A stretch of DNA of 64,000 nt. It comes from an uncultured Collinsella sp. Lineage in GTDB: Bacteria; Actinomycetota; Coriobacteriia; Coriobacteriales; Coriobacteriaceae. Location of the stretch: positions 15,229-79,228 of the forward strand of contig CAUGTZ010000010.1 of NCBI GenBank assembly GCA_959602645.1, read 5' to 3'. Position numbers and translations under genes: made by a program. Positions 50,252-57,813 of the stretch are shown here, piece after piece. The notes beneath the pieces were generated by a model that saw only the letters and a list, made by a program, of their open reading frames with translations, searched no databases and was not told the DNA's origin. Within the stretch, counting starts at the first letter, position 1. Each line of letters opens with the position of its first letter.

Positions 50252-52279
50252 CTACGGCCGCTCGTTGGGAGCCAGGCGCTGCATCTTATTCACGGCTTTG
50301 AACTTGGTGAACAGCGGCACGTACTCAAAGCTCACGTTGGAGTTCTCCAAGCCGTACCAGCGTGCAGGCGTGCCGGCGGCGCGACGAATGATGTACTTGA
50401 GCGTGATGGCCGTACGCTCGCTCGGCTCCACATCGCTTTCGGGCGCCAGAAGCTTACGGATCAGGACGAACTTGAACGTACCGATGTTGCCCGGATCCTT
50501 GTAGACCGAGTAGTCATGCGTCTGCGCCGGCAGCTCGCCGGTGGCAGCCAGGTCCTGAACGACCTGACGCAGGTAGGCATTGACGCGCTGGTTAATCTTG
50601 TAGCCCAGGTACAGGTGCACGCGGAACACGTAGTCGGTGCCGAACGTCTCGACCGAATAGGCAAAGGTATGCGGTTCGTCCATGGTCTCGACATTCACGA
50701 ACCACCAGGCGCGAGCGCGCTTGGGATGCTTGTCCAAGATCGAGTAGACGATATCACGGTCGATGTAATCGGTATGGGTGTCCTTGGTCAGGTACACGAT
50801 GTTGTCGCTCAGGCGCTCGTAGCGATCATCATCGCGCAGGCGCTTGAGCTGCGGCAGGTAGCTGCGCAGCGGCAGCAGCGTAAACTGGCGCTGCTCAACA
50901 GCCGTACCGTTGTACCAGCACACCATGATGCCCATGATGAGCGCGGCCATGAGGATGGTGAAGTAGCCGCCGTGGAAGAACTTGGTGAGTGAGCTCACGA
51001 AGAAGAAGCCTTCGAGCAAAAGGAAGAAAGCCGCGAAGATCCACGGAGCAACCTTGAGCTTGCGCTCCTCGTGCAGGTAGAAGAAGAGCAGCAGCGTGGT
51101 GCACATCATAGTCAGCGTAATGGCAAGGCCGTAGGCGGCTTCCATATGCGCCGAGTTCTGGAACAGCAGCACCACGATGACGCAGCCCACGAGCATGACG
51201 TTGTTGACCATGGGGATGTAGAGCTGGCCCTTGGTCTCGGCAGGGTAGAAGACCTGCATGTGCGGCATGAGGTCCAGACGGCTGGCCTCGGACACCAGCG
51301 AAAACGCGCCGGTAATGAGCGCCTGCGAGGCAATGATGGCCGCGACGGTGGAAAGGCCGACGGCAAACGGGCGCAGGCCCGGGGCGAGCATCTGGTAGAA
51401 CGGGTTGAGATCGGCAATGCCCATGAGCTCGGGGTTGGCAGCGTTGTTCATAAGCCAAGCGCCCTGGCCCATATAGGACAGCAGCAAGCAGCACTTAACG
51501 AACGGCCAGGTGGCGTAGATGTTGCCGCGGCCGACGTGGCCCATGTCGGAGTAGAGCGCCTCGGCACCGGTGGTGGCGAGGAAGCAGCTGCCCAGAATCA
51601 TGATGCCCGCGTGGTTGTTGGGGCTCAGCAAAAAGGCGATGCCGCGCACCGGGTTGAGGCACAGCAGCACGGCGGGGTGCTGGAAGACAAAGAACAGACC
51701 CGTACCGCCCAGGAACAAAAACCACAGCGTCATGATGGGGCCAAAGGCGTGGCCAATCTTGGCCGTGCCGATGCGCTGCACCAAGAAGAGCGCGATGATG
51801 ATGGCGAGCGTGATGGCGACAACGCGGCCCTGGTCGTCACCGAGCACGGCGTGGACCGCCGGAATGGTGCGCAGGCCCTCGATGGCCGTGGTAACGGTAA
51901 CAGCCGGCGTCAGGATGCCGTCGGCGAGGAGCGCCGCGCCGCCCAGCATGGCGGGGATGATGAGCCACTTGCCGCAGCGCTTGACCAGGCTGTACAGGGC
52001 AAAGATGCCGCCCTCGCCGTGGTTGTCGGCGCGCAGCGAGATCAGCACGTACTTGACGGTCGTCAGCAGCGTGACCGTCCACACGACAAGGGAGAGCGCG
52101 CCGAGCACGAACTCCTGCGTGACGCTTCCGATGCCGCCGTTGCCGGCAACGAGCGCCTTGGTTACATACATGGGGCTGGTGCCGATATCGCCATACACCA
52201 CGCCCAGCGTGACGAGCATCGCCGAGATGCTCACAGGAATCGCAGCGTGCGAGGCTACTTCCTTTGCCTTTTGTTCCAT
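50252..52279 (-). CDS. kup: Kup-type potassium transporter
   Basis: Low-affinity proton-coupled potassium uptake protein, 675 residues. The N-terminal LGVVYGDIGTSPMYV motif is the Kup/HAK/KT signature, followed by about twelve helices (about 20-445) and a C-terminal cytoplasmic region. The start at 52279 is preferred because GGGAGGA lies 10 bases upstream; the TTG six codons earlier overlaps that ribosome site. It is followed by the small membrane gene and the KdpDE-like pair, suggesting two-component control of Kup. Confidence 0.92.
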   Translation of the reverse strand: MEQKAKEVASHAAIPVSISAMLVTLGVVYGDIGTSPMYVTKALVAGNGGIGSVTQEFVLGALSLVVWTVTLLTTVKYVLISLRADNHGEGGIFALYSLVKRCGKWLIIPAMLGGAALLADGILTPAVTVTTAIEGLRTIPAVHAVLGDDQGRVVAITLAIIIALFLVQRIGTAKIGHAFGPIMTLWFLFLGGTGLFFVFQHPAVLLCLNPVRGIAFLLSPNNHAGIMILGSCFLATTGAEALYSDMGHVGRGNIYATWPFVKCCLLLSYMGQGAWLMNNAANPELMGIADLNPFYQMLAPGLRPFAVGLSTVAAIIASQALITGAFSLVSEASRLDLMPHMQVFYPAETKGQLYIPMVNNVMLVGCVIVVLLFQNSAHMEAAYGLAITLTMMCTTLLLFFYLHEERKLKVAPWIFAAFFLLLEGFFFVSSLTKFFHGGYFTILMAALIMGIMVCWYNGTAVEQRQFTLLPLRSYLPQLKRLRDDDRYERLSDNIVYLTKDTHTDYIDRDIVYSILDKHPKRARAWWFVNVETMDEPHTFAYSVETFGTDYVFRVHLYLGYKINQRVNAYLRQVVQDLAATGELPAQTHDYSVYKDPGNIGTFKFVLIRKLLAPESDVEPSERTAITLKYIIRRAAGTPARWYGLENSNVSFEYVPLFTKFKAVNKMQRLAPNERP

Positions 52280-52314
52280 AAGCCGGTTTCCTCCCAATTT
52301 TAACGTTCGACGGG

Positions 52315-52320
52315 ATTATA
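52315..52320 (-). promoter_or_regulatory. Probable -10 box of the kup promoter
   Basis: TATAAT on the minus strand, about 35 bases upstream of the kup start codon. No convincing -35 box at 17 bases. Confidence 0.45.
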
Positions 52321-52401
52321 TGTAATCAGCCCATATTTTAATGGCACCGTTTTCCCAGCTAGATAAACATTTATGCGGCCTTTAGGCCACCGCGGCGATA
52401 T

Positions 52402-52437
52402 GGAATGTGACAAAGGGATGCCCCCTTTGTCACATTC
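52402..52437. repeat. Dispersed palindrome (CAAAGGGAC family)
   Basis: GGAATGTGACAAAGGG and its complement around a short centre. It abuts the nitroreductase stop codon and lies upstream of kup, possibly acting as a terminator. Confidence 0.8.
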
Positions 52438-52438
52438 G

Positions 52439-53311
52439 TCATTTTCCGAGCCAGTTTTTGAACCACCACTCCATAGAGCGGCTCATCTCGGCCATAAAGG
52501 GACTCGTGTGCTTACGGGTGTAGATATCGACGACGCGCTCGCCCACCTCGCGGGCGTGCGGGCGAAACATCGCGTCCATCTCGGCCACCTGCGCATCCAA
52601 GGTCGCGGCGTCGGCGCGACAATAACGCTCCTCATGCACCAGGTTCACCACGGGATGCGCGATCGCCGGGCGCTCCTTGCGGGGCGTGCCGATGATGAGC
52701 ATCGACAGCGGCATGGTATAGGGAGGCAAGTCCAGCAGCGCGGCGACTTCCTCGGCGTTCTCGACGACATCGCCGATATAGCAGCTCCCCAGCCCCAGGG
52801 CCTCGGCGGCAACCACGGCGTTTTGAGCGGCGATCATGGCATCCTGTGCCGCGATGGCAAAGTCGCCCAGGCCCGGCGCACGACGTGGCGACTTGCCCGT
52901 GCGCTCGACAAACTCGGGCTCAAAGCAACCCACGTGCTCAAACAGATCGATCCACTTGGCATAATCGACTACAAATATGAGTGCCCAGGGCGCCTTGGCG
53001 ATCATGGGCTGATGATCGCACAGGTCGGCCAGGCGGTCCAATGTGGCCTGCTCACGAATGCTCACGATGGAATACATCATCATGGCGCCTGCCGACGGCG
53101 CACGGCTCGCCGCATGCAGAATCGCCGCCCGCTGTTCGTCGGTCACCGCCACGGGACGGTCATCGTCATCACGCGCGAAGGCACGCGTAGACGAGCGATG
53201 CTCCAAGATGTCCAGTACCGCGTTGCCCGTAGTCTCGACCGGATAGCCGTATGTATCCACGACCGCAGCTCCGTCGCTGCCCATGTCCGCCTTGCAAACC
53301 TGCTCGCTCAT
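52439..53311 (-). CDS. Nitroreductase family protein
   Basis: FMN-dependent NAD(P)H oxidoreductase, 290 residues. Conserved parts are LDILEHRSSTRAF (FMN phosphate contacts), AASRAPSAGAMM, IAAQDAMIAAQNAVVAAEALGLGSCYIGDV and MLIIGTPRKERP. Family members reduce nitro compounds, quinones or flavins. A C-terminal extension of about 70 residues with many Arg and Glu goes beyond the core. It stands alone with its promoter facing the LTA-synthase-like gene. Confidence 0.88.
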   Translation of the reverse strand: MSEQVCKADMGSDGAAVVDTYGYPVETTGNAVLDILEHRSSTRAFARDDDDRPVAVTDEQRAAILHAASRAPSAGAMMMYSIVSIREQATLDRLADLCDHQPMIAKAPWALIFVVDYAKWIDLFEHVGCFEPEFVERTGKSPRRAPGLGDFAIAAQDAMIAAQNAVVAAEALGLGSCYIGDVVENAEEVAALLDLPPYTMPLSMLIIGTPRKERPAIAHPVVNLVHEERYCRADAATLDAQVAEMDAMFRPHAREVGERVVDIYTRKHTSPFMAEMSRSMEWWFKNWLGK

Positions 53312-53524
53312 CGCCCTACCCTCGCCATTTCTTTAAGAAGCCTTTACGTTTCCGTGTAATTCCCGTCCATTATCGCGCAGGTCGCCGCTACATTGCGCAA
53401 CACCACCACGCACGCGCGTTATTATGGCTGGTTGTTGTGCGCAGTCACCAAATGCAGCGCATATCTTGGTAACAATCGGGTAAACCCCCGCTTTCGTAGG
53501 TTTTAGTTTGTGAGGAGTCTCAGC
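53312..53524. other. Divergent promoter region, nitroreductase / LTA synthase-like
   Basis: About 210 bases between divergently transcribed genes. I did not find clear boxes or a strong palindrome. GAGGAG at 53,512 is the ribosome site for the plus-strand gene. Confidence 0.35.
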
Positions 53525-55825
53525 ATGTTCGCTGCCGCCATCTCGCTCGTCGGTCTTGCGGCGACCGTCTACCTTGTCTTGCGCGAGGCCAAGGCCATTC
53601 GCGCTCAGTCGGGCACCGTTGCCAAAAGCGCTCTTGGGTGGAGCGTCGCCTTCGGCCTGTTCCAGCTCTTTTTGACCATTTGGGGCGCCATTGGCCTCGT
53701 CGCCCAAAACGAGCCGCTCGCCTTTGTGATGCTCATCCTGACCAATGCCATCCTCACCGGCTGCGCTTGGGCCAGCATCGCCCGCGACCGTATCGCCCCG
53801 CGCGTCTTTGCGTTTGCCGCGCCCGACGCCCCCGCTCCCACCGGCAAGCTCGCCCGTCTGCGCGGCGCCTTTGTGGGCAAACCGCTCGTCGCCGCCGTCC
53901 TGTGCCTGCTGCTCGCCGGCGTCTTTGCGCTGCTGGGCATGGAGGTCTCGTCCAACCACGACTTTACCTGGGTCTACCCCCTGTGCATCCTGCTCGAGTG
54001 GGCTATCATCACCACGCTCATGGTCGGCCTGTTCTTCCTGTTCCAGCGCCACGGCGCGGCTCCCGCGGTCCTGGCCTTTGCCCTCTTTGTCCTGGGCATT
54101 GCCGAGTTCTTTGTCATCACGTTTAAATCCATGCCCATCCAGCCGGGCGACCTTTCGGCCATCTCCACCGCCGCCGCAGTCGCCGGCAACGGCTACACCT
54201 TCTCCATCTCGCTGTTCTGCGTGCTGTCCATGGGCTTTACCGCCATCGCCATGCTGCTATGCGAGTACGCCGGCCTGGTGGCACCGCACCGTCAAAAGGG
54301 TGCCGCCAACGCCAAGCGCATGCTGCTCATCAACCTGCTCGTGGCGGTGCTGTGCCTGGGCGGCGTGACCGCGCATGTCACGCTTATCGACTACTACAAC
54401 ACCCTCGGCATCACCGTCTACACCTGGCGTCCGCTCGAGAGCTACTGGCGCGAGGGCTACCTGCCTGCCTTTATTAGTGCGGCGCAGTCCATCAAGCCGC
54501 CCAAACCCGCCGACTACTCCGTCGACGATGCCAAGACCACGCTCAAAAAGTACGCCAAGGCCTACGACAAGTCCGACGCGGCCAAGAGTGACGAGCGCGC
54601 CGCCGCAAAGGAGCAGTTCGACAGCGAGAAGCCCACGGTCATCGCCATCATGAACGAGACGTTCTCGGATCTGTCGATCTACCAGAACATGCGCGCCGGC
54701 TACGAGGGTCCGCAGTACTTTAAGAGCCTGTCCAACTGCCTCAGTCGCGGCAAGCTCTATGTGAGCGCCTACGGCGGCGGTACCGCCAATACCGAGTTTG
54801 AGTTTATGACCGGCAACTCCATGGCCAACCTGGGCTCGGGCGTGTACCCCTACACCATCTACAACATGGAAACGACTGGGAACCTGGCAGAGCAGTTCAA
54901 GTCGCTCGGATATTCCACCACGGCCATGCACCCCAACCACGCGACCAACTGGAACCGCGAGAACGTCTACAAGGACTTTGGCTTTGACCAGTTCCTGTCC
55001 ATCAACGACTTCCAGGGAGCCGATACCCTGCGCGGCATGGTGACCGACCAGGCTACCTACGACAAGATTCTTGAGCTGCTCGACCAGAACGCCGATCCGC
55101 AGTTTATCTTCGACGTGACCATGCAGAACCACTCGGGCTACGACACGGGCCTGCTGCCGGTCGACAAGCAGATGCACCTGAACATCGACACGACCGACCT
55201 GGACGCCAAGACCGTCGAGGACGGCACGCTCTCCGATGTCGACGAGTATGTCTCGTGCATCGAGCAGTCCGACCAGGCGCTGCGCTACTTCCTTAACGCC
55301 TTAAGCAAGCTCGACCGCAAGGTGGTCGTGGTGTTCTGGGGCGACCATCAGCCGTTCTTCCCGTCCAAGTTCAATGACAAGTGGTTTACCAACGAGGACG
55401 ACGCCACGCACCAGGAGCGTCTGTGGCAGACCGACTACATCATCTGGGCCAACTACGACGTTGCCGGCTGCGACCAGACAAGCGAGGTCGACGACTTGTC
55501 CACCAACTACCTGTCCACGCAGCTTATGCAGTTGATCGGCGCACCGCTGTCCGACTACCAGAAGGCGCACATGACGCTGCGCAAGTCGCTGCCCGCCATC
55601 AACTCGGTCGGCTACGAGGACGCCAGCCTGCGCTGGGCGCTCTCCTCCAACGTCACCGGTGACGACGCCGCTGCCGCAGCCGCCACCAAGGCGCGCGAGG
55701 ATTACGCCAAGATGCAGTATTACGAGATGTTCCGCGACGGCAAGAACGTGTATACCGAGCACTTCCAGACCGAGGCCAACGAGACCGACCCCAACCTGGC
55801 ACCGGGCACGACGAAGATCAAGTAG
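53525..55825 (+). CDS. LTA synthase family sulfatase-fold membrane enzyme
   Basis: Phosphoglycerol transferase-like protein, 766 residues. About seven hydrophobic helices fill the first 320 residues. The extracellular alkaline-phosphatase-fold domain follows, with the nucleophile Thr in IAIMNETFSDL, EFEFMTGNSMANL, and metal-binding FDVTMQNHSGYD and VVFWGDHQPFF. It resembles LtaS and MdoB-type enzymes that add glycerol phosphate to envelope glycolipids. The ATG at 53525 is preferred over the GTG at 53510, since GAGGAG lies between them. It ends in a Thr, Asn and Pro-rich tail. Confidence 0.9.
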   Translation: MFAAAISLVGLAATVYLVLREAKAIRAQSGTVAKSALGWSVAFGLFQLFLTIWGAIGLVAQNEPLAFVMLILTNAILTGCAWASIARDRIAPRVFAFAAPDAPAPTGKLARLRGAFVGKPLVAAVLCLLLAGVFALLGMEVSSNHDFTWVYPLCILLEWAIITTLMVGLFFLFQRHGAAPAVLAFALFVLGIAEFFVITFKSMPIQPGDLSAISTAAAVAGNGYTFSISLFCVLSMGFTAIAMLLCEYAGLVAPHRQKGAANAKRMLLINLLVAVLCLGGVTAHVTLIDYYNTLGITVYTWRPLESYWREGYLPAFISAAQSIKPPKPADYSVDDAKTTLKKYAKAYDKSDAAKSDERAAAKEQFDSEKPTVIAIMNETFSDLSIYQNMRAGYEGPQYFKSLSNCLSRGKLYVSAYGGGTANTEFEFMTGNSMANLGSGVYPYTIYNMETTGNLAEQFKSLGYSTTAMHPNHATNWNRENVYKDFGFDQFLSINDFQGADTLRGMVTDQATYDKILELLDQNADPQFIFDVTMQNHSGYDTGLLPVDKQMHLNIDTTDLDAKTVEDGTLSDVDEYVSCIEQSDQALRYFLNALSKLDRKVVVVFWGDHQPFFPSKFNDKWFTNEDDATHQERLWQTDYIIWANYDVAGCDQTSEVDDLSTNYLSTQLMQLIGAPLSDYQKAHMTLRKSLPAINSVGYEDASLRWALSSNVTGDDAAAAAATKAREDYAKMQYYEMFRDGKNVYTEHFQTEANETDPNLAPGTTKIK

Positions 55826-55845
55826 CGGGTCGCTCATAACTGAAA

Positions 55846-55975
55846 CGTCTGTCCGGGCGGAGGCATATAAGGTTCCCTGCTCGGACAGTCCTGCGCAAGA
55901 CGGAGGCCACATTAAGTGGCCTCCTTTGCGTGCGGAACTCGCGATGAACCTTATATGCCTCCGCCCGGACAGACG
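55846..55975. repeat. Hairpin cassette H1 (30-bp perfect stem, shared loop)
   Basis: Arms 55846-55875 and 55946-55975 are exact reverse complements. The 70-base interior carries GTCCTGCGCAAGACGGAGG, the small palindrome GGAGGCCAC-ATTAA-GTGGCCTCC (55902-55924) and TTTGCGTGCGGAACTCGCG. Nearly the same interior occurs in cassette H2 (56,385) in the opposite orientation with different arms. It follows the LTA-synthase-like gene. Confidence 0.8.
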
Positions 55976-56030
55976 CCTTGTTGTTGGAGCACGGCTTGTC
56001 ATGGGGGTATCCGCTGAACAGATATAAGTT

Positions 56031-56056
56031 GAAGGCCACATTAAGTGACCTTCTTT
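56031..56056. repeat. Isolated core palindrome GAAGGCCAC...GTGACCTTC
   Basis: A third copy of the central palindrome of cassettes H1 and H2 with one mismatch, followed by TTTG. It lacks the long arms and directly precedes the 62-bp array. Confidence 0.65.
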
Positions 56057-56061
56057 GTATT

Positions 56062-56355
56062 CGGAAAGTGTGTCCCGGAATCTGCCTTCGGAATGGGACG
56101 CAGTTTCCGCTTGAGGGCCTGTTGGGAAAGCGCATCCCACTTCAAGAGTAAATTCCGGGTCGCACTTTCCGCTAAGGCTCTCAACCGGAAAGTGCATCCC
56201 ATTCCAAGCCTTAATTCCGGGACATAGTTTCCGGACAAGACATCAACCGGAAAGTGGGGACCACTCTGAGCGCCGATTCTGGGACACACTTTCCGAAACA
56301 CCGCCCATCCGGAAAGCCCGTCCCGCTCTGAATACATCCGGGCATGGAATATCCG
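56062..56355. repeat. Tandem array of five palindromic units, 62-bp period
   Basis: Units at 56062-56109, 56124-56171, 56186-56233, 56248-56295 and 56310-56355. Each of the first four is exactly 48 bases and followed by exactly 14 bases of variable linker; the fifth is 46 bases. Each unit is an imperfect palindrome with outer halves close to CGGAAAGTGYGTCCC. That gives ten half-sites in alternating orientation. The period is not divisible by three, so this is not a translated repeat. There are no Cas genes, and the linkers are too short for spacers. Confidence 0.85.
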
Positions 56356-56384
56356 CTTATTAGGCCTTCCGTCAATAAAGGGGC

Positions 56385-56509
56385 GCCCTCCCGAGCGGCG
56401 GGCTCGAAGTTCATCGCGAGTTCCGCACGCAAAGAAGGCCACTTAATGTGGCCTTCGTCTTGCGCAGGACTGTAGAGCAGGGAACTTCGTGCCCGCCGCC
56501 CGGGAGGGC
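56385..56509. repeat. Hairpin cassette H2 (28-bp stem, shared loop, inverted)
   Basis: Arms 56385-56412 and 56482-56509 pair at 26 of 28 positions. The interior, read on the minus strand, repeats that of H1 (CCCTGCTC, CAGTCCTGCGCAAGACG, central palindrome, GCGTGCGGAACTCGCG). The arms are related to those of H1 (both contain CCGGGCGG) but differ at many positions, with matching changes on the other arm. It ends 20 bases from the stop of the surface-protein gene. Confidence 0.8.
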
Positions 56510-56529
56510 GTTGCGTTTAGAAGATGAAC

Positions 56530-57228
56530 CTAGCGCTTATCCCTCCGGGACAAAAGAAGTGCGGCTATAAATGCGATGATTGCAAGTGTCAGCAACACCA
56601 AAAGCAACGTGAGCGTGTTGTCGCCCGTTGCCGCCAGACCAAGCAAGCCGGGCTTCTTGCTGTCAGCAGACTGCACGGGAATCTTCTCGCCATCGTCCTC
56701 GGCGGTAATCTCCCAGCGAATGGTCTTGTTTGCGTCGGCAACCTCGTTGCCCACCGATGTCGGAACGTTTAGCTGCAAATTAAGCACCGTGCTGCCATCG
56801 CTCGTAAACGTGGCGATTTGCGTGGGATAAGCGAACGCGCTGCCCGGTGTTCCTGTCTGGAGCCAACCTGCAGAGCCATCGCCCGCCGACGCCGTTAGGG
56901 TAATGGGCGACAGCAGGCGTGCCGTCTCGTGATCGACAACGGCACGCACAAACACGCGCACCTGGGACTTTACGCCCGTGGCACGAATCTCTATCTGCTG
57001 ATCACGCACATCGCCAGGCATCAGATCTTTAAAGACCAAAAACAGATCGGGCTCCCCCGAGGAGTCCGTCGCCCCCGAGACCGTCAGCTGACGCGCATTT
57101 CCGTCATAGGCAATCGCGGGAGTATCGGCAAACGCACGGGCGGGAACAGCGAGCGCGACCACGCAGAAAATGGCCGCGACCATGCAACGCAAGGAGCGCG
57201 CAACACCTTTACGAATCGGGAACGCCAT
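56530..57228 (-). CDS. Sortase-anchored surface protein (LAATGD motif)
   Basis: 232 residues. A signal peptide (RSLRCMVAAIFCVVALAVPARAFA) is followed by a beta-rich domain of about 150 residues. The end is a cell-wall sorting signal: LAATGD near residue 196, a hydrophobic helix, then SRRDKR. LAATGD is a variant of LPXTG. It is the last gene of the surface operon and the only one with an anchor, so it may tether the complex to the wall. The sortase is not in the window. Confidence 0.82.
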   Translation of the reverse strand: MAFPIRKGVARSLRCMVAAIFCVVALAVPARAFADTPAIAYDGNARQLTVSGATDSSGEPDLFLVFKDLMPGDVRDQQIEIRATGVKSQVRVFVRAVVDHETARLLSPITLTASAGDGSAGWLQTGTPGSAFAYPTQIATFTSDGSTVLNLQLNVPTSVGNEVADANKTIRWEITAEDDGEKIPVQSADSKKPGLLGLAATGDNTLTLLLVLLTLAIIAFIAALLLSRRDKR

Positions 57229-57230
57229 AC

Positions 57231-57812
57231 TTACGCACCTCCATGCGGCGGCACCAGCACGTCATTCTCGACCGAGCAACCCCATGCGTCGTGCACGGCC
57301 TCATCGGGCGTCGCCTGGACCGCCTGAGTGGAGATATCCACGACAAGATTGCGACCTTCGGTTGCCTTGAGCTCGGTAACCCTATTAATGAGCACGCCGG
57401 TTTCCGCGCCGGGAGCGACGGGCGACGTCCAGTAATAGAACCCGTCGCTCGCCTTAACCCAGTTATAAGCCGAGTTCGCGCCCGAGGCATCAGCCACGCT
57501 CCACGCAATCTCGTAATCCGCCTCACCCTTCGGCTCCTCCTTCGGCTCATCCCACAGGCGTGCGCCATCCTGGTCCTGCCAGTAGATATCCACTGCAGCA
57601 CGAATATAGGCGGGCGCGGTACCCGTGTTCTTCGCCTTGACATCGCTTTTCACTTTGCCGTTGAGCGTTTCCTGAACCGATGGCGTCACCGACCCGATGC
57701 CGAACTGGTTGACCAGCACGCCCGTAACCGAAAGCCAGGCCAACGTGCCTGCCGTACCGGCCAGGAGGATAACCCCCACCAGCAAGGCGATGATGCGCTT
57801 GCGCTTGGACAT
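57231..57812 (-). CDS. SipW-type exported protein (TasA/camelysin-like), copy 1
   Basis: 193 residues. The N-terminus KRKRIIALLVGVILLAGTAGTLAWLSVTG has the form of SipW-dependent signal peptides, with T-x-A-W-L-S at the cleavage region. The mature part is beta-rich with aromatic residues and KNTGTAPAYIRAAVDIYW, a pattern shared with the first gene of this operon. Such proteins form extracellular fibres in some Firmicutes. It is 3 bases from the next gene in the operon. Confidence 0.8.
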   Translation of the reverse strand: MSKRKRIIALLVGVILLAGTAGTLAWLSVTGVLVNQFGIGSVTPSVQETLNGKVKSDVKAKNTGTAPAYIRAAVDIYWQDQDGARLWDEPKEEPKGEADYEIAWSVADASGANSAYNWVKASDGFYYWTSPVAPGAETGVLINRVTELKATEGRNLVVDISTQAVQATPDEAVHDAWGCSVENDVLVPPHGGA

Positions 57813-57813
57813 G

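Noticed and set aside
49928..50992. Plus-strand frames opposite kup and the small membrane gene
   Set aside because: They are His, Arg and Gln-rich shadows without ribosome sites, opposite a clear Kup coding sequence.
56062..56355. CRISPR array
   Set aside because: The conserved part is longer than the variable part, linkers are only 14 bases, units are imperfect palindromes with many differences, and no Cas genes are near.
56041..56442. Open frame of 133 codons over the repeat array
   Set aside because: It reads through palindromic units whose 62-base period rotates the frame, has no ribosome site and no domain, and overlaps cassette H2.
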